Source of the DNA: Antedon mediterranea
Taxonomy: Eukaryota; Echinodermata; Crinoidea; Comatulida; Antedonidae
Length of the DNA: 64,000 bases
NCBI RefSeq assembly: GCF_964355755.1
Contig: NC_092678.1
Coordinates: 13,242,922-13,306,921, forward strand
Reading direction: 5' to 3'
The position numbers and the translations under genes were made by a program. Positions 55,790 to 64,000 of the stretch are shown one piece after another; within the stretch, counting starts at the first letter, position 1, and each line of letters opens with the position of its first letter. The notes under the pieces are model-generated. The model ran no database searches, was not told the DNA's origin, and saw only the letters and a program-made list of their open reading frames with translations.

Positions 55790-56190
55790 AAAAAAAAAAA
55801 AAAAAACATAGCAATCCCCATTGGACCGAAATAAAAGTGATTGAATCGTGTAGTGTACAACTCATTTGGTACAGTATGTCAGTAAAAAAATAGTATTTAT
55901 TTTTGGAGCACAAAACATCATTTTTTTTGGTTAAAAATGGTTAATACAACCTGCAAACCTCTAAAAAACATTGCAAACCTCATGAAAACGAAATAATTTA
56001 TTTTTGGAATTATACAAGCTTTTTTTTAACACAATTATTTCTAACCAAAAAATATGTTTTACTCCCAAAATAAGTAGGTAACAAAAAAACTGAAATACAA
56101 CCAAGTGAGTCGTACACTAAATGATTCAATCACTTTTATGGGAGTTGGGGTTTGCTATGTTTTTTTTAAGGTTTGCAGGTTTAACAATAT
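55790..56190. repeat. Inverted pair of the CATAGCAAACCCC / GTAGTGTACAAC repeat
   Basis: ACATAGCAATCCCCATTGGACCGAAATAAAAGTGATTGAATCGTGTAGTGTACAAC-type sequence at 55805-55865 is repeated in reverse at about 56095-56180. Further copies lie at 58440-59060, 60140-60440 and 60900-61110. Confidence 0.7.
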
Positions 56191-56341
56191 ACCACTTTTG
56201 ACACCATTTACAGTAGAATCAATAAAGGTTAAAAAAAATCATTAACATCTACATCGTAGTGATCAAACATAGTATCATTCTAAAATAGTGATTATAATAT
56301 TAAAAGTTTCAGTTACATTTTAAAATTATTGTAGATAGATT

Positions 56342-58381
56342 TTATAGCCTGTGTAGAATTCCCATGAAGATGGTTTCTTCCCCCACCATTACTTTGATTG
56401 CCTGTTGTTTTAATTCAGCTTTTGATACCACTCTTATTGATGCATTGCAATTGCGAACTTTATGTACACCAATGAGGCGTGAGTTGCATGGATTGTCAAA
56501 GGCATCTTGAGTTCTTCTATAAACCCTGCACAGATATTTTTCTTTATCCCAATGCACTTTTCCCACAACTTCTGCACACGAGTCATTTGATAGCAAAAAT
56601 GCATTGTTTGGCTCAGCTGTTGAGATGTCATCAGTACATGGAATATTAATTAAACCAGCCTTAGAAGTTTCAGCTAACCTCTTAGATATTTGAACTAGAG
56701 GATTTTTTCCAGAACGAACTAATTTTTTCAAGTGTTGTAAATAGTTTTCAAAGGGAAATGCTGAGCAGTTGTCAAGGCTTCCGAATGATTTTGCTTCATC
56801 AGCAAGGTGTACCATGCTGTGGACATTGTACACTAAAAATTCATTGCCATACAGAACACGTCCCTGCTCATTGAAATATAACATCAAATTATGTGCATAC
56901 TCTATATAGGTTGCAGCTAACCTTGGTGAAACAAGAATACAGGTGGCAATGCTTAAAGTCATGAAATGGTCAAAATATTTTTGTTGGAGTGTGCCTTTTA
57001 AACATATTTTTCCCGTATATAAAAGAAACTGACGGAACTCTGTTGCCTTCCATCTTTCAACCTCTGCTAGGCTACGAGGTTTTCTAGCAAAACATTTGGG
57101 GATAGATTTTTGCAGTGACACCAACTTTGTGCTGACTATGTCTTTTTGTAATTGAGACATCCTTACTCCCACCTTTCCTTTTGTCCACAGATATATTAAC
57201 TTCCTTGTGACTCCTAAACATGACTGGTGCATGTAGTCAATTGGAAAACACTTAACCATATCTATTGGTAAATTGCAGAATGGTGATATTCGTTGCTCTT
57301 CCAATCCTACAGGACGAAGATGATGCTCCTGATTTGATTGCCTGCGGAAGACAGCATCAGATCTGCATTCAAAGGAACGTACATCTTGGTATGTGATTCG
57401 TCCACACCAAACTCCACTTTGGTTACACTTATCGCAACCATAGTAACCAGAAAATGATTTGATTTCTTTAACAAAGGCTCTTGCTGGTGCATCACAGACA
57501 ATGCATTTTATCTCTACTGGTATAGTTTTTTCAGCATTTTCTAACTGAACTGTGAATCCATTTGTCAGAACATCATTCAAATCTTGTACTATTTCATTAA
57601 GAAATTTCAAGTTTTTTGGTTTTGATGTACCGTAAGTTAACACTACTGGAAATACATGGACAACACCCATATTCATTATAGCACATAGAACAGGCCATAG
57701 AGATTTGTTAGAACTTTTGTGAAGAGGAATGCCATCTATGTTAAGAGATAATTCAATAGTTTGTACATTTTCTTGCATATCCTTTGGATATTTATGAAAT
57801 GCACAAAGAAGTTGCTTCTTTAAACCAATGTAAATGTATTGCATATCAGATATTTCAGATGTTACTATATTTCTTGGTGTATTAAGTAATGTGCGAGCAG
57901 TTGCTGGTAAATTTGAATGGCCATTTCCCTGTAGTAATTTAAGTAATTCATCTGCAGCATTGTGTTTTATTTGATGTTTGTTTATCCAACTTGCTAAATC
58001 ATCTACAAATTGATTATCCCTATCTTTTTCTAACTCATTTTCAAACTCAGAATCTGATGTTAATGGAATGTCATGGTCGCTGTAACCCATATGATTGTTT
58101 AAGTCATCGCTATTCTCTGAATCACTTCTGTGCTGAACATTTATGGGAAATTCAGGGGGTAAATCATTGACTACTGCTGTAAGATTTTGATCTAAAATTT
58201 GTTCTTCTTGTTCATGATTAAATTCATTTCTTTCAACATCATAGTGATGAGGGGGAAAATTATTGATGTTGCAGTTATCATCATCTGACGATGAACTAAT
58301 TTCATTATGTTGTATTTTCTTTAAAGCACGGGTTGCTGCCATCCATTTTTTGTTGTACTCTGACTTTTTGTTGGTAGCCAT
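56342..58381 (-). CDS. Tnp2/EnSpm(CACTA)-type transposase, intact 679-aa ORF
   Basis: Start at ATG 58381, directly after a minus-strand AAATTACAG acceptor, so a 5' untranslated exon is likely; the open frame upstream to 58480 is then not coding. The N-terminal ~120 residues are Ser/Asp/Asn-rich. The catalytic region has LSLNIDGIPLHKSS (Asp about 216), PVVLTYGTSKPKN, IVCDAPARAFVKEIKSFSGY (Asp about 297), GCDKCNQSG (zinc-type Cys) and FPIDYMHQSCLGVTRKLI. This series is that of animal transposase-domain proteins related to plant Tnp2 (CACTA). The frame is uninterrupted over 2 kb in an otherwise decayed neighbourhood, so the copy is young or under selection. The DUF4806 gene follows on the same strand. 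Confidence 0.75.
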   Translation of the reverse strand: MATNKKSEYNKKWMAATRALKKIQHNEISSSSDDDNCNINNFPPHHYDVERNEFNHEQEEQILDQNLTAVVNDLPPEFPINVQHRSDSENSDDLNNHMGYSDHDIPLTSDSEFENELEKDRDNQFVDDLASWINKHQIKHNAADELLKLLQGNGHSNLPATARTLLNTPRNIVTSEISDMQYIYIGLKKQLLCAFHKYPKDMQENVQTIELSLNIDGIPLHKSSNKSLWPVLCAIMNMGVVHVFPVVLTYGTSKPKNLKFLNEIVQDLNDVLTNGFTVQLENAEKTIPVEIKCIVCDAPARAFVKEIKSFSGYYGCDKCNQSGVWCGRITYQDVRSFECRSDAVFRRQSNQEHHLRPVGLEEQRISPFCNLPIDMVKCFPIDYMHQSCLGVTRKLIYLWTKGKVGVRMSQLQKDIVSTKLVSLQKSIPKCFARKPRSLAEVERWKATEFRQFLLYTGKICLKGTLQQKYFDHFMTLSIATCILVSPRLAATYIEYAHNLMLYFNEQGRVLYGNEFLVYNVHSMVHLADEAKSFGSLDNCSAFPFENYLQHLKKLVRSGKNPLVQISKRLAETSKAGLINIPCTDDISTAEPNNAFLLSNDSCAEVVGKVHWDKEKYLCRVYRRTQDAFDNPCNSRLIGVHKVRNCNASIRVVSKAELKQQAIKVMVGEETIFMGILHRL

Positions 58382-58439
58382 CTGTAATTTTTTTGACTGA
58401 AAGAATGAATTGTAAAAATTCTCAGTTTTTATTCTTATG

Positions 58440-59060
58440 GGTATTGCTAAACACCGCAAACCTCCAAAAAAACATAGCAAACCCTACCGAACCAACATAA
58501 AATCATGTAGTGTACAACCCACTGGGTATCAATGTAAATTAAATTTCTACTGTTAACAACTTATTTTTGGGGTAAAACATCATTTTTGGTCAAAAATGAT
58601 TGCTAAACCCCGCAAACCTCCAAAAAACCATAGCAAACCCCAACGAACCAACATAAAATTAATTGAATAATGTAGTGTACGACCCACTGGGTATATACAT
58701 TATTAAATTTCTACTGTTAACTACTTTTTTGGGGATAAAACATCATTTTTTGGTTAAAAATTAGCAATCATTTTTGACCAAAAAATGATGTTTTACCCCA
58801 AAATAAGTAGTTAACAGTAGAAATTTAATATTTTTTTAACATGGATATACCCAGTGGGTTGTACACCACATGATTCATTCACTTTTATGTTGGTTCGATG
58901 GGGTTTGCTATATTTTTTGGAGGTTTTGCAGGGTTTAGCAATCATTTTTGACCAAAAAATGATGTTTTACCCCAAAAATAATAAGATAACAGTAAAAATG
59001 TATTGTTTTTTTTACATGGATATACCCAGTGGGTTGTGTTTAGCAATACCCATTCTTATT
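58440..59060. repeat. Multiple direct and inverted copies of the GCAAACCTCCAAAAAACATAGC repeat
   Basis: Forward units at about 58447-58550 and 58605-58700 and reverse units at about 58770-58935 and 58950-59050 share CACCCACTGGGTAT/ATACCCAGTGGGTTGT, GTAGTGTACAAC, AACATCATTTTTTGG and AGCAAACCCCA. The region would fold into large hairpins directly upstream of the transposase ORF. Confidence 0.75.
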
Positions 59061-61290
59061 TGTTTCTGTACAGATTTTGATGTCCGAACAAAAAAAATTA
59101 GAATTTCAATTATTTTCAAATTCTTACAATATGTGGTGTGTGTACAAGCGATCGATAGAATAATGTTGTAGATACCGATGCTGTACCCACAATTTGAATT
59201 TCTTGCAATCGGAATTTTTAAACATTTTGTAACTTTGTTGAACAAGTAATCATTACTTATTTTGTGATTCTTTCCCATTAAATTAACAATCATAAAAATA
59301 TCACCTATAATTCGTCAGAGTGATGATTTAATTTTGAGTTTAATGCTAACATTTGTTTTTAAGAAATCATAAATTAAATCTAGGTATTTTAAGTTCAGTT
59401 TAGTTGTTTTTTAGATTATGTGTACGGTTAAATAATAAATAAGTCAGATTTTTCAAATTATGTAGGTTCATGTAGTAAAATACTTTGTATTTATTCCTTA
59501 ATTGCGAAATAACATTTTCTTAAACCAAAAAACACCGAGGTCTATAATAATGAAGTTAATGTATTTATTTAACAAGTTTAAATGATAATCTATGCATGCA
59601 AACATGGTTTGTTAAGCGTAGCAAAATTTGCAAAGAATATAAAAAAAGAAAAAGATTAAAAGTAGAATAAATGTATAAATATAAAAATAAAAGTACTGCA
59701 TAAAGTAAAGTAACAAGTTTTGGTAATCTGTCTCCCCCGTCTGTCTCAGAATAAATGTTTACATATGGACAAAACACTGCACAAACAATAACAGATTGTA
59801 GGCTATGTGTCACGAATGGGACAGCAATTAAACATGACTTTTCAGAAGGTCATTTATCCTCATTATAAAGGATACCTAATCTGTTTTATATAATGTTGCC
59901 AGATAGTTGTTTTATATAACTTACCTGTTTAAATTATAACATTTTATTATTATTTATTTATTTTTATTAAATATGATTTATAATGTCGTTGCGGACGAGA
60001 CATTTTAACATCCAAATGGAACACTTTTGTCTAGGTTAAAAAATATTATAATTTTGCTATTAAAAGAATTGTTTTTGACACAGCGCAAACTTTTATTTAC
60101 AATCATCAATATAATTCAACCATTGAAACACTGATAAAATGGGTATTGTTAAATCCTTCAAACATCACAAAAAAACATATTTTTAAACCCCATTGAACCA
60201 AAATAAAAGTGATTGAATCATGTAGTGTACAGTATGACTAAATTGATATGTCAGTCAAAACAAAAATTTGCTAAAAATTGTTAAATACAGTACTTATTTT
60301 TGGGGTAAAACATCATATTTTAGGTTAAAAACAATCGGGTTAAAAAATGCTGTTTTACCCAAAAAATATGTTGTAACAACAAAACTTTCTTTTAAATTGA
60401 CATACCAAGTGGTAGGAAGGTTGTACACTACATCATATTCAATTCAAAATTCTTTAATCATCCCACACGGGGCAATTCAAATAAAAAGGTCTGGATTAAA
60501 ATTATCTTACAAAATATCACAAAACACAGTACAAAATAACAAGAGTCAAAGTAAAAAAATTTAAGAGTCAGATGGCCACTGCACTGGCAAAAACGAATTC
60601 CTTTTCCGGTTTGTTCTACATGCTGGGCATCGAAAGCGACACCCATAAGGCATTAGCTCGAAATCACTGAACAAGGCATGGTTAACATTTTTTAGAATAG
60701 CTCTACTTTTTTCTAGAGTTTGCATGTCACAAAAAGAAGATAAGCTACGAAGTTGACAACCTATTAATTTAGAACTTAAGTTAACAATTCTTTGTAGTGA
60801 GTTTTTCTCTTTGACCCTAACTAAGACTAAAAAACCAGCATAAAAGAGGAAAAAGTTAAAACGTTCTCAATAAAGGAATTATAAAAAACCCTAAGAATTC
60901 AATCAATCAATTCAATCATTTTTATTTGGTTTTCATGAGGTTTGCCATGTTTTTTTAAGGTTTGCAGGTTTATGAATTATTTTTAACCAAAAATTATGTT
61001 TTACTCCAAAAATAAATACTGTACTATTTTTTTACTGACATACCAAAGTTGTACACTACACAATTCAATCACTTTTATTTTAGTTCAATGGGAGTTTGCT
61101 ATGTTTTTTAAACAGTAAATGTAAGTGTATATTTTTTTAAATAACTAATTAACAAACTAGCATTTATATATGTGATATTATACAGAATTCCCACTGGCAA
61201 TATAAAAGCTGAAATGTAAACATCAATAGTATCAAAACAAATGTAAATGGTATAAAACTCAAATTAAAACAAATGAAAAGAGCTATTCAT
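59060..61290. other. AT-rich DNA with scattered copies of the same inverted repeat
   Basis: Copies at 60140-60300 (forward), 60330-60440 (reverse) and 60900-61110 (reverse). Between 60455 and 60850 the DNA is less AT-rich and may be a fragment of an older element (CACACGGGGCAATTCAAATAAAAAGG). No gene is supported. Confidence 0.45.
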
Positions 61291-61295
61291 TACCT

Positions 61296-61363
61296 TAATT
61301 TCACAATCAAACAGGTTGCTGTTGCTTCCAAATAGAAGTCAAATTTGTTGTGGACCAGCTGAT
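61296..61363 (-). other. Possible 5' untranslated exon of the transposase gene
   Basis: On the minus strand TTTTGTCATTGTTCAG (acceptor) precedes CATCAGCTGGTCCAC at about 61363 and AATTAAG is followed by GTAATG (donor) at about 61296. A further donor GTAATG lies near 61780. These could be leader exons spliced to the acceptor at 58382. Only splice-like words support it. Confidence 0.25.
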
Positions 61364-62285
61364 GCTGAACAATGACAAAATGTATGAAAGATAATACAGT
61401 ACAGTATAATAATGTGCAAAGAGATATCAATTGTTGGCCTTGTTAACATTAAATGCTAAACAAAGAATGAATTAGTTCAAAAATATAAAACAATTATAGG
61501 CTCAATAACTGACCAATCGGATTCAGTTAACTAAAATGATCAACCAATGAAGTGAATTATAGGCTAATGGCTGTTAACCATAGAGAAATTTTCCACATGA
61601 GTTAACAATCAAGTGGTTTTACACATAAACAATTAATCAGCAAATTGTTTAATTCAAATCATGAGACAAAATTTGTATTAATTACTAATTAATAGAGTAA
61701 TAATATTCAGCAGAAAAAAATGTTTGCAATATAAAAGCCTATTTCAATTGAATAATGCTAAATTTAACAAAAGTAACATTACCTAAATTCCATCAGCACC
61801 AAATGTGACCATTATGGACCTTAATTAGATCATGTGGATGCAGTTCCCATCAAGCTGACTTTCTCGTTGAACACTTTTAGATTTCACTCAATGACCAAAA
61901 ACTGGATTACAAAAGACCTCGGCGTAAAATATTTAGGTGTACGTCAAATCCAAGTCTCGCCAACTCTCTAATTCTAGTGAGAAATACGATCTGACGCATG
62001 CGCAACGTCTCAAAATGATGTAATCATCGGCATGTAAATAAAAGTCTTATAATAGTTCAGACTCGCAAAGTTATTTTTTTCGATGGGTTTACAGTTACTG
62101 AAGGTCCTTACTTAAACATGGTGCAAAATATGTAATCTAATGTTGCTCCATGATTATATTTTTACCGTAAAACTTCAAAAGAACCCTAGGCCCTATGAGA
62201 TTCTCCTTTTTTTAAGACTCTTGGGTGGGCTTCTTTTCGAGATTACTTTTGCAAACCAAACAGGGTGGGGAGGCGTTCTTTTTGA

Positions 62286-62309
62286 GAGCTTCTTTTCGAA
62301 AAGAAGCTC
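62286..62309. repeat. Perfect 24-bp palindrome
   Basis: GAGCTTCTTTTC followed directly by its reverse complement GAAAAGAAGCTC. A partial relative (GGGCTTCTTTTCGAGA) lies 60 bp upstream. Confidence 0.8.
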
Positions 62310-64000
62310 AGTGTAAACTACATCTGGTTCTACTGGGTAGTGTAGTTAATTGTGTTTGGTAAAATTGCTATACCACCAGTCCATTGGGAGTGACCTTCTC
62401 AGATATCACAAGATTTTATGAGAATTCTATGCTAATCATTGAAGGCTACTTTCAGTTAAATATTGTATTGTTACCACAGTGTTATTTTGTCATTTTCACA
62501 AAGATACTTTTCCATATTCTCTAATAAATGAACTACAGTATTACTTGCCAGTACAGTACTGTAGTTTACATATTAGGATTTAGAATATTCAAGTATCATG
62601 TTATGATTTCCATTACTAAATTGACATATTCAATTATTTTACACATTTCTTTTAGGAATGGTAAAAAAATGATCTATTTCAAATTGTATATTGTATACAA
62701 TTTAAATATTGCTAAACAATATATTAAAACTATGCATATCATAGGGTGTACAAATTGTCTTCAATCTGATATCTAGCAATTTCCACAAATGTATATTTAG
62801 GAAGATACATTCCTATGTAGATGGAATCAAACTTTAAAAATTATTGAGACAGCTGCAAAATTTGGTGAATATGAACTTGTACTTAATAAATTACATCCTT
62901 GTGCTAAGGATGTCCCTCTGAAATATTAATTTTTAAAACAATTTATAATAATTAAAATTAAAGAAATTTTGATTTCTATTGAAGAGTGCTAGGTTTGTAC
63001 TAATATGTAATAGAGTGTATCATCATGGTATTATTAACACTTGAAAGTGTTTCAATTGTTGGTTTCTATCCTTAGGGCACAAGGTATACCATAAGATACT
63101 ATTATGTTACAATTAAAACATTATAAACTATATGGAACGCTGCTTGCGCAACAATTCAGCGAATTTAATTTTGCAAGTGTTGTCGCAGGGTGAATGAAAT
63201 GCTTCAATCCAGCATTTCAAATCATCATTCTAAAAGCTGATTCTTGCAGCAATGAATTCCCTAAATATTTGTGTTCCTACATTACAGTACTGACACTCAA
63301 GGCTAATGGTTAATGAGGTAACCATTGCATCATTGGTTTCACTAACCATATTTTCCCTTAGTTTCTCACTTTGAATTCTTTGTATCATAATAATAATCTC
63401 CATGATCTCAATTATTGTATATAATCTTCTATAACAATAAAATTTATATATTTAATTCATTACAAAAAGAAAAACATTTTGCTTTTATTGAATCAGATTT
63501 TTTATTTATATTTATTTGGATTTACACCTTTAAATCGGTGGCGCACACACAATATTACGTAACAAATAAGTAATCAAACTATAACATATAACTACAGTAA
63601 TACAATTTCCACCCCCACCGCACCCCCTTTTCTTTCAATTTATTTAATACAGCAATGATACAACTTGTTTCAGAGTATATACTAATACATGAGTAAAAAA
63701 ACAAATTCCACCTCAAAATCAATTCTCATACTGGCTTTAGTAGCAATTTTTAGTAGCTTTTATACCATGGATTTCCTCCATGCTTATAGTTATACAAAAA
63801 ACTATTGGTTTACAAAAAGCAAAACATTTAATTTTCCCCAACCTCTTTTCCTTTTCCTGTTGAGTTAATCTAAGTTCTATACGGTTCCTCTAATTCTATA
63901 TTTTTAGTGATGATAATATAAGGTGGTGATTGTGCTCCCATTACTGTACATTCTTGATATATTGTGCTTTTAGACAATGTATTTAAAGTCTACTAAACAC
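62310..64000. other. AT-rich DNA without recognisable gene
   Basis: No coding sequence, RNA gene or clear repeat is supported on either strand to the end of the window. Confidence 0.4.

Noticed and set aside
58382-58480. 33-residue upstream extension of the Tnp2-type transposase
   Set aside because: It runs into the dispersed repeat at 58440-58500 and a splice acceptor sits just before the ATG at 58381.
63500-64000. Possible LTR or gene end at the right border
   Set aside because: No motif, repeat pair or open frame supports it.

Overview
The window looks like repeat-rich nuclear DNA of an animal, most likely a marine invertebrate and possibly an echinoderm or a related deuterostome. The reasons are an AT-rich background, GT-AG introns, L1-like, CR1/Jockey-like and Penelope-like retroelements, a Polinton/Maverick, long runs built on GGCCTA/CTAGTA words, and an LDL-receptor-type YWTD exon. 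The species cannot be fixed from the sequence alone. Almost everything recognisable is mobile DNA.

Layout. 1-4.3 kb: a decayed integrase-type transposase fragment (391-800), a MITE (about 1248-1603), a 5'-truncated LINE with an open 422-aa reverse transcriptase (1679-2947), and a second integrase-type fragment on the minus strand (3660-4000). 5.15-7.16 kb and 24.13-25.57 kb: two halves of one minus-strand L1-like LINE. Between them, at 7159-24132, sits a 16,974-bp Polinton flanked by a perfect 6-bp target duplication (TAGGAT). 26.75-27.9 kb: decayed Penelope-like element. 28.1-35.6 kb: diverged direct repeats, a 1.8-kb foldback element with a partial copy, and an LDLR class-B exon with an inverted broken copy. 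About 36.45-49.21 kb: an element with long terminal inverted repeats holding a spliced 229-aa accessory gene, a HECT-like fragment and a broken integrase-type transposase, plus SINE-like and GC-rich insertions. 49.5-50.7 kb: array of a ~176-bp repeat. 51.1-58.4 kb: an apparently intact two-gene DNA transposon core (an 8-exon DUF4806 gene and a 679-aa Tnp2-type transposase, both minus strand). 58.4-64 kb: inverted short repeats and unassigned DNA.

The Polinton is the centrepiece. Left to right it carries an unknown protein with a SUMO-interaction-like motif and a Cys/His cluster, a protein with two PC4-like domains, a chromodomain integrase, penton-like and major capsid proteins, a small basic virion-type protein, an adenain-like protease (plus strand); then a conserved unknown protein, a small basic/hydrophobic protein and the packaging ATPase (minus strand); a spliced Bcl-2-like gene (plus); and a protein-primed DNA polymerase B with three N-terminal exons (minus). 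Several genes are broken (internal stops in two structural genes, stops and frameshifts in polB) while integrase, capsid, protease and ATPase frames are open, so this copy is a recently decayed virus-like element. Two features stand out: the tandem PC4-like domain protein, and the Bcl-2 homologue whose first exon is duplicated in inverted orientation next to the right terminal repeat.
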